This document shows positions 1 through 8,899 of a DNA stretch of 47,364 nt, piece by piece. This DNA is from Aurantiochytrium sp. KH105 (Eukaryota > Sar > Bigyra > Thraustochytrida > Thraustochytriidae): the NCBI GenBank assembly GCA_003116975.1, contig BGKB01000279.1, positions 7,179-54,542 on the forward strand, given 5' to 3'. The translations under genes and the position numbers were made by a program. Below the pieces are notes generated by a model, which worked only from the letters and a program-made list of their open reading frames with translations, searched no databases and was not told where the DNA came from. The first letter of the stretch is position 1. The number at the start of each line of letters is the position of its first letter.

Positions 1-26
1 AAGGTCATGCAAGAAGTCCTGCATTA

Positions 27-1025
27 TCACGGGCAGACCTTGCTCTGCACACATTTGACCGTGTTAGCTCCGGTTGAGATTGTCTTGACGCTCACAACAC
101 AGAGAGGTTTTTTCGTTTTAGGAAGCTGGCACTCGCAGTCCTCAAATTGGTTGAGACACGTCTTGGATGCGCTTTCGGGCCGTCGAATCGAATTCTTGGG
201 GCACTTCTTGACGCATTTTGTCGACGTCTGAGATGCTTGGCTAGATGTCGTTGTGCATGGAGTCTTCACCTGCTCGCAAAGCATTGTATTCGTGCCCGTG
301 GGCACCGCCGAGACGCTACCGCTGCAAAACCCATTGCCTAGCGTCGGAAGAACGCACGTGCAGTCGGTCTGCTGATTGAGACATGTTTTGTTGACAGCGG
401 TCGTCTTTAGCGTCGAGTTGGCCGGGCAAAGGGACAAACATTCCTCCTCGCCAGCCGTCGATGAGGGTTCGCCAGCGCTGTCACTGCCGCTGCAGGGCGT
501 CAACTCCTGCTCACAGCGCATTGTGTTGACGCCGGTGGGCACTGAATTGACACTGCCGCTGCAGTAACCATTGCCGAGCGTTGGCAGCGAGCAGGTACAG
601 TCTGTCTGCTGATTGAGGCACGACTTGTCGGCAGCAGTGGCCTTGCGCGTCGCGTTGCCCGGGCATGTTGAAATACATTCCTGCTCTTCGGCGGTGGATG
701 GCGTGTTTGAAGTGCTGCTCTCCGAGCCGCTGCACTGCGTCAGCTCTTGCACACACTTGGCCGAGTATGCGCCAGTCTGGACGGTTGTTACCTTGCCACT
801 GCAGTAGCCATTGCCCAGCGTCGGCAGACTGCATTTGCAGTCGACATACTGCGTAAGGCATTCTTTTTCTGCTGCTTCGGGGCGAAGCACTGCGTTTTCC
901 GGGCACGTCGTCAAGCATGTCGTCGACGCGAGTCCGCGCATGCTCAGCGCCTCAACTCGGGGCATGCCAAGCGAGATGCTGGCGGCAATCACCGCGACAA
1001 GAACCAAGGTCGGGGCCCGCGTCAT
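27..1025 (-). CDS. Secreted protein with four 8-cysteine repeats
   Basis: 332 aa, ATG at 1025, TGA at 27-29. The first ~27 residues have a hydrophobic core (residues 6-20) ending near VEA and look like a cleavable signal peptide. The rest is four tandem cysteine-rich modules at residues 37-98, 117-178, 196-257 and 271-331. Each has eight cysteines with the spacing C-X3-C-X14-C-X6-C-X-C-X9-C-X15-C-X6-C (X5 before the last Cys of module 4). Modules 1-3 share a LPTLGNG stretch just before the sixth Cys. Ser/Thr/Glu-rich linkers of 13-18 residues separate the modules, and NAT, NST and NKT sequons suggest N-glycosylation. No transmembrane segment or GPI signal is seen. I do not recognise the module; four disulfides per module are likely. 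It could be a cell-surface or matrix protein or a secreted inhibitor or binding protein, but the sequence gives no function. Confidence 0.85.
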   Translation of the reverse strand: MTRAPTLVLVAVIAASISLGMPRVEALSMRGLASTTCLTTCPENAVLRPEAAEKECLTQYVDCKCSLPTLGNGYCSGKVTTVQTGAYSAKCVQELTQCSGSESSTSNTPSTAEEQECISTCPGNATRKATAADKSCLNQQTDCTCSLPTLGNGYCSGSVNSVPTGVNTMRCEQELTPCSGSDSAGEPSSTAGEEECLSLCPANSTLKTTAVNKTCLNQQTDCTCVLPTLGNGFCSGSVSAVPTGTNTMLCEQVKTPCTTTSSQASQTSTKCVKKCPKNSIRRPESASKTCLNQFEDCECQLPKTKKPLCVVSVKTISTGANTVKCVQSKVCP

Positions 1026-1875
1026 CCTGGGTTGCGATCAGCCAAATGACAATAATCAGAGTTTTACAGTGGCAGCCACAGCCGGCGGCAGGTCAAGTCT
1101 CTAGAGTCGAGCTGCGATTCGGGTCTGCTGTCGCGACCATGATCTCAAACTAGCCAGCCAGTCGCGACAGCAGCTGTTGCTGCTGCTGCAGCAACCTGCA
1201 GCTGGCTTCTTGCCGTATCTGCGCTCACCGTCACGCCAGCTCAGCTCCGGTCCGGCTCAGCTCTGCAGCTGCTCTGCGCTGCTCTGCTCCGAGCAGCTTC
1301 TTCCGAGGCTGCGGCCGGTCAGGGGCACGGCCACGGCGCCTCGCGGCGGCCGTCTCTCCTGCTTGTGCCTTCCTCCCGTGCTGCTGGCCGCTCTGTCGCT
1401 GCGCGCGCATGGCCGCTAGCCGGCGCGCCGCCGCTCCGAGACCGCGCGTCTCGCTGCCGCTTCGCAGTCCGGGTCTGCTCTGCCTCGCGATGCTTGCAGT
1501 TGCGGTTGCCACGGTTGCTGTTGCGGGCCAGCAAGGGCGGCCGTTTGTTAGTAGAGACCAACAAGCCGGATCGGAGATCGGCAAGATCGACAAACCAAAC
1601 TCCTTACCGGATACCCTACCAGTTCCTAGGAGAGGAGACCGAGGAGACAGCGCGCCACTGCCACGCGACCATGTGCTCAGCTCCGCCTGCAGCTGCAGCT
1701 GGTCATACCGAGAGTGTCCTGCTACTGCGTGTGAGCTTCTGCCATAGAGAATCGAAAATCGTTCGTGCCAAGGGTTGGTGATGCACGAAGCACGAAGGAA
1801 GGACGTGGAAGGTAGGCAGACCAGCGGGCTAGCCACCCAAAAAAATACATCATTTATTTTCTCTCTCTTTCCTTT
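1026..1875. other. Intergenic region
   Basis: This GC-rich stretch lies upstream of the 8-Cys protein gene and downstream of the dehydrogenase gene. It holds CTG/CAG-rich runs around 1160-1210 and 1255-1300. Open frames cross it on both strands, but their low-complexity Arg/Ala/Ser composition gives no support for a gene. Confidence 0.5.
1853..1858 (-). terminator. Possible polyadenylation signal (AATAAA) for the dehydrogenase gene
   Basis: AATAAA on the minus strand, 17 nt past the dehydrogenase stop codon, in a local A-rich stretch. Position and hexamer fit a poly(A) signal, but most genes here lack a clear AATAAA, so its use is uncertain. Confidence 0.3.
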
Positions 1876-3087
1876 TTAGTTTTCATGATGCAGCAGTAGC
1901 TGGACCTTTAGAGCGCCTCGGGCCTTGGCTTTCGTCAGCGCGTCGTGAAAGTCATCAAGATAGAGCACATGGTCCACCATACGCAAGAGCACGGCGCGAA
2001 GAGGCGTACTCTCGCGCAAAAGCCGCAGTGCAGGAGCAAAGGGCCCGCAGCGGCTCCCAAGGACACGAAGCTCCTTGACAACCACGGACGAGCGTGCATC
2101 ATTCGAGCTCGCGAGCGTCGCCTCGAGACCCGCAGGATCCATTTTGCTTGCAGAACACGTGGACTTGAGCACGACCGTGCCCAAAGGGCGCGTCAGCTGC
2201 ACAGCCGCCGCAAAGCCGCCAGGGGTTGCTGTTGCCTCCACGCAGACGTCAAACGAGGAAGCGTTCGAGGTAATCGCCTCCGGAGTGCTTTGTACGACTT
2301 GCAGACGTGCGCCCGACCACTTTTGCGATGACAAAATGCTCATCTTGGTCTCGTGGCGTCCAAAGAGGGTCACCGTCCCACTGGCGAGTTGTTCCAGAAG
2401 CGCCGCCGCGACCAAGAGGCCGAGTCGGCCATCGCCAATGACAGCGATATTTACTCCCTCCCCATCGAGTGTGTCAGATGCGTCCTCCTTGCCAAACGCC
2501 GCCACGTCGGGCGCGAGCTGTTCCGCAACGCGACAGCCGGCTGCCAGAGGTTCGGCAAAGCACGCGAGCTCATCCGGAATGCTGTCATCCACGCGAAAAA
2601 GATTCGCGACGGGTAGCGTCAGCTGTTCCGCAAAGACGCCACCATGGCCAACAATGCCGAGGCACTTGCGATGTGGACAATGGTTCCTTGCGGCCACAAC
2701 AACTTGGTCGCCAGCTGAGGCGCCTGCGGCCGTGGCTTGCGCAGCTCGAGAGCAGATCGCGCACTTGCCGCACGGCAGGTTAATCTCGCCCACGACGCGA
2801 TCTCCGACGGTAATCTCGCCTCCGTCTCCGCCAGCAATCTGTCCTGCTTTGCCCGGATTGATCTCGATCACCTCGCCCACGAACTCGTGGCCAAAGACAC
2901 CCTCGAATCCACCTTTGTAACCTTCGAGCATTTCGAGGTCCGTCCCACAGATTCCTGCGCGCAGCACGCGTACGAGCGCCCACGCGTTGTCGTCGTCCTC
3001 CGGCAAGCGTGGCGCGTCGAGGTCATGCTCGACACACGCGCCACGTCCTGGCCTCAGCGCAACGCCCTTCATCTTCGTCAGGCTCAT
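1876..3087 (-). CDS. Zinc-dependent medium-chain (MDR) alcohol/polyol dehydrogenase
   Basis: 403 aa from the ATG at 3087. The frame stays open further upstream, but that part is Arg-rich low complexity; the family-like N-terminus begins at MSLTKMKGVALRPG. The GroES-like catalytic domain shows C47-G-T-D and G66-H-E-F (H67/E68), the catalytic zinc ligands, and E179 in FAEPLA. The structural zinc lobe has C106, C109 and C112, but the fourth Cys (C137) comes after 24 residues rather than the usual 7, so an Ala/Gly-rich insertion of ~17 residues is present. The Rossmann nucleotide-binding motif is G218-D-G-R-L-G. The family oxidises alcohols or polyols with NAD(P)+, as in threonine and sorbitol dehydrogenase relatives. 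Substrate cannot be read from sequence. No clear targeting signal is seen from this start. Confidence 0.85.
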   Translation of the reverse strand: MSLTKMKGVALRPGRGACVEHDLDAPRLPEDDDNAWALVRVLRAGICGTDLEMLEGYKGGFEGVFGHEFVGEVIEINPGKAGQIAGGDGGEITVGDRVVGEINLPCGKCAICSRAAQATAAGASAGDQVVVAARNHCPHRKCLGIVGHGGVFAEQLTLPVANLFRVDDSIPDELACFAEPLAAGCRVAEQLAPDVAAFGKEDASDTLDGEGVNIAVIGDGRLGLLVAAALLEQLASGTVTLFGRHETKMSILSSQKWSGARLQVVQSTPEAITSNASSFDVCVEATATPGGFAAAVQLTRPLGTVVLKSTCSASKMDPAGLEATLASSNDARSSVVVKELRVLGSRCGPFAPALRLLRESTPLRAVLLRMVDHVLYLDDFHDALTKAKARGALKVQLLLHHEN

Positions 3088-3975
3088 CCCGAAATCCCCT
3101 ACCCACGGACCGGTCACGTCTGCTCCCCTTGTTGCGGTCCTCCTTGTAGCAGGGTAGACGCAAACAAATGGCGTCGGCGCTCTTGCTGTCGCTCTTGCTG
3201 CCGCTCTTCGTGACCATGATCTGCATTCGTCTGCATCGCAAGAATGACCTTCGCACGACCACCGAACCGACTTCGAGCGGCAGCGGGCGGGAGAGCGGCG
3301 GCGAGAGGGAAGCACAAGATGGAGGCAGGCGAGCAAAAGGTGGTGCGCATGACGGCGTGGACGGGCGCGCGGCGCAGCTGACGCTCAAGAAGCAGGCCCA
3401 CACGCGAGGCCGAAACGTAATCTTTGTGTAAAAAAACAAAAAACAAAAGTAAAAACAAGGAATGCTTTTCTAGCTCGAAGATTGATCGATCAGGATCCCC
3501 CCAGTTGAACTCGAGGTCGAATTTGCGGTACGCTGCAAAGGCTTCATTTGGGGGTTCGAACAAAAGAACGAGATGGCCTGGCCACCCGCAAGGCGCCACA
3601 GCGCGGATAGTTCCACCCCGCACCGATCGCGGCGTCAGGACACAGAACGTCGACTCTGGAGCCCGGAGGCAACACTGACTTGGCCTGTCCTCTTTGGGTC
3701 TCTACCAGACGGTCTCTGACCGCGTCGTGGAGGGTTGCGCTCAGGCAAGAGACATTCTTCACTTACGAGTGCCACGCAGTGTCGCGTACTTTGCTGAGTG
3801 AAGAAACACGCAAGCGCTTGCCTCACGGGGGAATCAAGCACATCAGCCAGAGCGCGTCAAGAGAATCTGCTTGCGGTTGTGACCACCATGTTGGCCCGCC
3901 ACAAACGGGTTGGTCGAGATGTGTGGACGTGAATTTCTCAGAGGTCAGAAAGAATGAAAAGAAGAAGTTTAAATT
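3088..3975. other. Intergenic region with short open fragments
   Basis: This region lies 5' of the dehydrogenase and 3' of the decayed kinase-like gene. On the minus strand between about 3470 and 3840, short fragments in two or three frames look more protein-like than their surroundings (for example a fragment starting MRGGTIRAVAPC at 3623). No single frame is intact and I recognise no family. It may be another relic beside the pseudogene. An A-rich run lies near 3428-3460. Confidence 0.35.
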
Positions 3976-5610
3976 TCAAAGTCCCGGTTCGAGGCGCTGG
4001 TCGTAGATGATGTGGACGACGCCGGCATCATCCATAACAAACCACCGCGACCAAGATTTCCTCCTGAACGTCGTTGTCCAGGGCGCTTGAATCGACCGAC
4101 TCGCCAGCATAGGTGGCGACGATGAGGTCACTGAAAATGTGGCGACCGCTGTGGAGGTATTACGGCACGTGCGTTTCACAAAAGGAGCGCAGCTCGACGT
4201 TGGCGTCCGTTTCGTGTCAAAAGGCGAACGCAGCGGTGCGAGTGTCTTTCAGGGATCTCGACCGGGCTATGGCCTTGACGACCGTGTCAACTCCGCCCAT
4301 GTCCAGGCGGATCGAGAAGCCATCTTAGCCTTGGGGGAACTGCTTGATGACGTCGAGCAGTCCACCGGCGTAGGGGAAATGGAGGTCGCTCTTGAATGGG
4401 AGCAGCTCGCGCAGAGCCTCTTTGTCCACAAGTGAGGCGGCGTTGGTTTGATTGCCAGGCAGAGCGACTCGCCCTCCGCTTGCCGTTTACCTCGTGCCGC
4501 TGCTGCCGCCAGACCCGATTCTGCGCAATACCTCGGCCCACTCTGGAGACTCAAAGCTGGTATTGGTCTGGAAAATGGTCTTCAAATGGTCGTCGGTGAG
4601 CGATAGGCGCGCCAAGCTAGTCGCGGCACGGTGCAGCATGCACGTGTAGGCATATCGCGGCGATCCGCGACCCGTACCCGTCGAGTGGAACGCGTTTGAA
4701 ACGTGCAAGACGTTATCGTGGTCAAGTTTGAAAAACCAAGTCCTGTCGGTTGTGGAGAGGACGCCGTACTTGCAGAAAGAGCGCAGCATGGAAACGTAAA
4801 TTTGTATGATTGGGTAGCGGAAACGCACAGAACTTTATCGGTCGGATAGTTTCTCGCCCATTTCCCAATAGTCGACGAGGTCGTCGCAGACCAGCTCCCA
4901 GGCATGCTTCACCGCTTCCTTGGCCTCGTCGAGGGAAGCAGACGTACCTTGCATCCATGCCTGAGCAATTTCGACTAACTCATCTTCAGTGAGAGCATAA
5001 GGAAAATTCCCGGGCGAGTTGTGCTCATGCACGAGGAAGCGCGCGCGGAGCAGGAATTTCGTGACGAGAAGACCAGCTTTGTCTCGCTCAGTGGCAGTGC
5101 CCACTTCTCGAGTCCACACCATGTCCACCTGGTGTCCGATACCCGCCGACATGAGGTTATAAACGATATGAAAAGGCGTCCACCCGTTCGGCGACGTCTC
5201 AGAAGAACGTGCTATCACATGGCCCCACGCTGAGCTCGCGAACTGGCCAATGAAACGAAAATATTCATTTACGTTGTCAAGCTTGATGACATCCCTTATT
5301 GGTTCTGAACAAAAGCTCCACGACGGGGACGTCGCCGAATCCAACCTCCTGCCCGAATGAATCCCATCCGACCTCGTCGTAGAAATCCTGCCAGCGGGTC
5401 ACACGCTTGGGAAACAGGTCGAGGCGAGCTTGCACGCCGCTCTGTTGCGCGAAACCTCCGCGGCTTCGCGACGACGCGGAGGTTTCGCGACGAGGACTGC
5501 GAGCTTGTGCGGCGTCTCGAGAGAACTTCATTGTTGAAAAAGTCGGGAACGTCTTGCATCGACTCCCTAACCTCTGCCTCGAAGTGGTCAACCATCGAGA
5601 CCTCTTCCAT
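3976..5610 (-). pseudogene. Decayed Crinkler/RHS-type kinase-like gene
   Basis: Minus-strand pieces in changing frames follow each other in the order of one ~545-codon protein. They start at an ATG (5610, MEEVSMVDHFEAEV), then 5277-5400 (RVTRWQDFYDEVGWDSFG), 4835-5300 (YALTEDELVEIAQAWM and YWEMGEKLSDR), 4487-4825 (YPIIQIYVSM and KYGVLSTTDRTWFF), 4030-4440 (LHFPYAGGLLDVIKQFP) and 3976-4060 (RWFVMDDAGVVH). Frame changes occur near 5300-5340, 4820, 4440-4490 and 4040. In-frame stops lie at 4325-4327, 4217-4219, 4160-4162 and 4028-4030. The YGVLSTxxxTWFF block recalls the C-terminal kinase-like domain common in oomycete Crinkler (CRN) and fungal RHS-like proteins; this family call is from memory of the motif. 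The original N-terminal header, if any, is not visible. With this many lesions it cannot encode a full protein. A spliced live gene is unlikely because the breaks lack splice sites. Confidence 0.7.
5448..5489. repeat. Perfect 15-bp inverted repeat (hairpin) inside the pseudogene
   Basis: Arms 5448-5462 (CGCGAAACCTCCGCG) and 5475-5489 are exact reverse complements around a 12-nt loop. The hairpin falls where the decayed gene's N-terminal coding sequence becomes Arg/Ser-rich and unlike the flanks. It may be an inserted element or a mutational product. Confidence 0.75.
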
Positions 5611-6740
5611 CGCGAAGGACCTCAGCGAACGGTTTCTTGGTCAACATTGCGCTCTTTTTCTCTCACGCGCGGGTGCGCGATTACACCCTTTCCTTCCTTT
5701 CTTGTCGACGCGCGCGCCCAAGCCCCCTGTTCCGTGTCTCGTTTGTCGCTCTGGATCCGCAGTCAAAACAAGAAAACTCGTCGTTCTAGCTTGGGTTGCA
5801 AGCGCGCTCCGCGATTAGCGCAACCCAATATTCGGCTCCACACGTGCTCCAGTGTGTCTCCCACTCAGCAAGCACTGACTTTAAAGCGCTTATTACCCTT
5901 TCGTTATTCATCCCCGCACCGCCGTCTCTCATGTTCCTCTTACCTCCACTAGCCTCCACGCAGAGGCATTCTTCTCGAAGGTGCCGCCCCCACTTTTCAT
6001 TCGTCGCCATATAATGCCCTTACGGGCGCGCGAGTAGTGGCCAGTGGAGGCGCGGAGGTGGCGCCTCTAGGCCGCCAGAAATGGTTGGCTCGAGGGCCTA
6101 TACATGGCTGTCCTCCGTGCCCTGGAAGCACAGACAGTTAGGCCATTCCCGACTTGCGCGGCCGCGGCGCAAGTGCAGCGCGGCGGCCGCAAGTGGGCCT
6201 GGCCGCGCGCAAAGGGCTCTATTCCGCCTCGCCGAGACGGGTAAAGGAGAGCGAGGCAGGTATAGTAAAAAGGGAGGGGAAAGGCCGCTTCGGGTCGACC
6301 GACAGCCAGGGAGGCACTGGCGAGCGAGCCAGCAAAGCGCTTGCCTGCAACGCCCGGGAGAGAGAGTCGCGCGCGCGAGCGAGCAAGGGAGACGGAGCGA
6401 GCGAGAGAGCCGAGCGTCGCGAGGTAGAGCGCACGGGCTCGTGCGCCGCGGCAACCAAGGGAAGGCAAGCACGTGAGGCGGACGGCCGGCCGGCCGGTCA
6501 CTCTCTTGTGTGATCGATCTGGAGCGCGCGCGCGCCAAGGACGCTCGTCATCACGCCCCGCGGCGACTGCATGACGGTGGATGAGCGTATCGAGGAGAGG
6601 ATACGGAAGCGTGACGAAGACTGTTTTCGCGGCTCGTAATCTTTGACGAGGCCAAGATCCAGCGCCAAGAGCAACCCACCACACAAGCATAACAAGGACG
6701 ACAGTTATATCCTCACGAGAAGAGGCAACCACCTGCCAAG
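5611..6740. other. Intergenic region upstream of eIF5
   Basis: No supported gene. The region contains GC-rich and GAGCGA/GAGAG-rich DNA (6340-6430), a GGCCGGCCGGCC run near 6483, and an ACTTGCGC/GCGCAAGT hairpin at 6152-6174. The last ~100 nt before 6741 are likely the eIF5 promoter and 5' leader. An open frame at 5786-6010 on the minus strand has no recognisable similarity. Confidence 0.5.
6152..6174. repeat. 8-bp inverted repeat ACTTGCGC / GCGCAAGT
   Basis: Perfect 8-bp arms at 6152-6159 and 6167-6174 flank a GC-only 7-nt loop, about 570 nt upstream of the eIF5 start. The same ACTTGCG core recurs near 31366-31525. Confidence 0.5.
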
Positions 6741-8219
6741 ATGGCTACCACGCTCAACATTAACGGGTCGGATGACCCCTCGTACCGGTACAAGATGCCC
6801 AAGCTCGTCGGCAAGATCGAGGGCCGCGGTAACGGCATCAAGACCGTCATCGTCAACTGCTCTGACATTGCCCAGGCCCTGCACCGCCCCACGGCGCAGG
6901 TAACCAAGTTCTTCGGCTGCGAGCTCGGTGCCATGAGCCGCTACGAGGAAAAGGCCGACCGCGCCATCGTCAACGGTGCTTTCGAGACCGCCGACCTGCA
7001 GGAGCACCTCTTCAAGTACATTCAAAAGTTTGTGCTCTGCGGAAGCTGCCACAACCCCGAAACCAACCAGGTCATCAAGGGCAAGAAAAAGTCTGCCGTC
7101 ATTTGGCTGCACTGCATTGCCTGCGGCGCAGACTCCGAGGCCGACAACGCGCACAAGCTCTGTACCGCCATCATCAAGGACGCAGCTGCGAACCCGGACA
7201 CCTCGACCCGCAAAAAGGACCGCAAGAAGAAGGACAAGAAGGACGACGGTGAGGCCGGCGGCGACGGTGACGAGGAGTCCGTCACGGGCTCGATCTCTTC
7301 TGCCGACAAGCGCGCCAAAAAGAAGAAGGACAAAAAGGAAAAGAAGGAGAAGAAGTCCAAAAAGGATAAAAAGGCCAAAAAGGAAAAGAAGGAAAAGAAA
7401 AAGGCTGCCGCTGCCGCTGCTGCCGATTCTGCTTCTTCTACCGAGGATGAGGATGGTGATGACGGTAACGACCTCGCCGGCCAGATGGACGTCCTCACCA
7501 TTGCCGACGCCGCCGCGCTCGAGGACTCGGTCGAAAAGCTTCGCGCCGCCGTCGCCGAGAATCCCAAAATGACCTCGGACGATGTGGTCAAGAAGGTTCT
7601 CGAATACCAGACGAACTGTGCTCTGCGCAAGATCGACGCTATTGCCATCATGTACTACGCTGTCGTCGCCGACCAGCCACCTACGGCCATCAACAAGTAC
7701 ATGGACGGGCTTGCCCTTCTCGCGCAGACCGAGGAGCACCAGCTCGAGGTCCTCTCTTGCGTCGAGGAGTCCGTCGCTCGCGCCGAGGATGATGCTAAGC
7801 GCTCTGTTGCGCTCAAGATCGTCCCTCTCGTCATCAAGGCCCTCTACGACGAGAGTGTGGTCGAGGAAGAGGTCATTCGCAAGTGGCACAAGGGCGTGCT
7901 TACCCCCAAGCATGTCCGCGTTGTTGTCGACGACGCTACTGCTGACGCCGTCAAGAAGAACGCCGCGCCCATCGTCACCTGGCTCGAGACTGTCGAGGAG
8001 GATTCTGACGATGAGGATTCCGATGATGAGGATGGCGACGAGGACGAGGATGATGATGCCGTTGCCACGGCTGCTGCCGCGTCTGCCCCAGACGCTCCTG
8101 GTGCCGAGGCCAATGGAAACGGTGTCGATACTTCGGACCCGTCCAGCATCTTTGGCTCTGTCAATGTCGAGGACGATACTGACAGTGAGAGCGACACGGA
8201 CGATGACGACGACGCTTAA
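6741..8219 (+). CDS. EIF5: Eukaryotic translation initiation factor 5 (eIF5)
   Basis: 492 aa, one exon, start context CCAAGATGG. eIF5 is the GTPase-activating protein for eIF2 in the 43S preinitiation complex. The N-terminal domain (residues 1-150) has the family opening DDPSYRYKMPK with R16, equivalent to the catalytic arginine finger (Arg15 in yeast), and VEGRGNGIK-like KIEGRGNGIK. Its zinc ribbon is C100-X2-C103 ... C125-X2-C128. A Lys-rich linker at ~157-222 precedes a C-terminal W2/HEAT domain (~265-420), which in the family binds eIF2-beta and eIF3; the W2 end shows IRKWHKG and IVTWLE with acidic aromatic boxes. The protein ends in a long Asp/Glu/Ser tail (420-492) that extends past the usual W2 end. 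It is convergent with the GlyRS gene. The identification is secure. Confidence 0.97.
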   Translation: MATTLNINGSDDPSYRYKMPKLVGKIEGRGNGIKTVIVNCSDIAQALHRPTAQVTKFFGCELGAMSRYEEKADRAIVNGAFETADLQEHLFKYIQKFVLCGSCHNPETNQVIKGKKKSAVIWLHCIACGADSEADNAHKLCTAIIKDAAANPDTSTRKKDRKKKDKKDDGEAGGDGDEESVTGSISSADKRAKKKKDKKEKKEKKSKKDKKAKKEKKEKKKAAAAAAADSASSTEDEDGDDGNDLAGQMDVLTIADAAALEDSVEKLRAAVAENPKMTSDDVVKKVLEYQTNCALRKIDAIAIMYYAVVADQPPTAINKYMDGLALLAQTEEHQLEVLSCVEESVARAEDDAKRSVALKIVPLVIKALYDESVVEEEVIRKWHKGVLTPKHVRVVVDDATADAVKKNAAPIVTWLETVEEDSDDEDSDDEDGDEDEDDDAVATAAAASAPDAPGAEANGNGVDTSDPSSIFGSVNVEDDTDSESDTDDDDDA

Positions 8220-8899
8220 ATGACTGACTTTCACGTGGCTTATCTACCTCTCTCCTTCACTTCGCCCGTACCTCTTTTATGAAAAATCAATGTCGCGACC
8301 ATCTCTTCCTCTTAACTCGCACTGCGGCTTTCTTTTTCTTCTTTATCAAACAGCAAGATGATTCAAAGGAAATTAGCCAATTTTTTGGTTTTAGATCGTC
8401 TAATGATGCTCTGCTTGACTTTCCACGTTATTTCGGCTGGGAAAAAAAAGAAAAAGAAAAAGCTCTGCAGAGGTGCTCGCGCGATCGACCCCGCGCGTGC
8501 GCTTTGGCTGATCAACATTCACATGCGCCAAGCGAGCGATAGTTCGTACCTGCCGGGTCTTTCCTTCGCGCGCTCGACACGTACGTATCCGCGGCCACGC
8601 ACAAAGTCAAGCTTAACTTGGAATAAATATCGGCTAGGCCACATCCGCCAAGATTTTCGAGTCGCGAATATTAAACTCTGTGCTGCTGCATGCTGTGCTT
8701 ACCTCTTTTGGTGTTAAAAAAGGTAATTTCGATCTCATCGTGCCGGGAATTGTTGGAATGATTCTTCTGTGACATCATCCATTCGTGCCTTGTTACAACA
8801 ACCCCAAAAGCTCTCGCCAAAATTGCGATGGCGCGCGCGCGTGCACGCACACACACGTACATCATAAAAAGAAACAGGACGGTCATTTACTAACAACTG
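8220..8899. other. Intergenic region between convergent eIF5 and GlyRS genes
   Basis: This holds the 3' ends of both genes. It is comparatively AT-rich with T- and A-rich runs (8325-8345, 8440-8463) and a GCGCGC/CACACA dinucleotide stretch at 8829-8860. No gene is seen. Confidence 0.5.

Noticed and set aside
5786..6010. 74-codon minus-strand frame that at first recalled a transposase tail
   Set aside because: GRHLREE alone is too little; no other transposase residues or terminal repeats are nearby.
6705..8234. 509-codon open frame antisense to eIF5
   Set aside because: Ile/Val/Leu/Gly-rich shadow of a GC3-rich gene; no domain, and eIF5 on the plus strand is certain.
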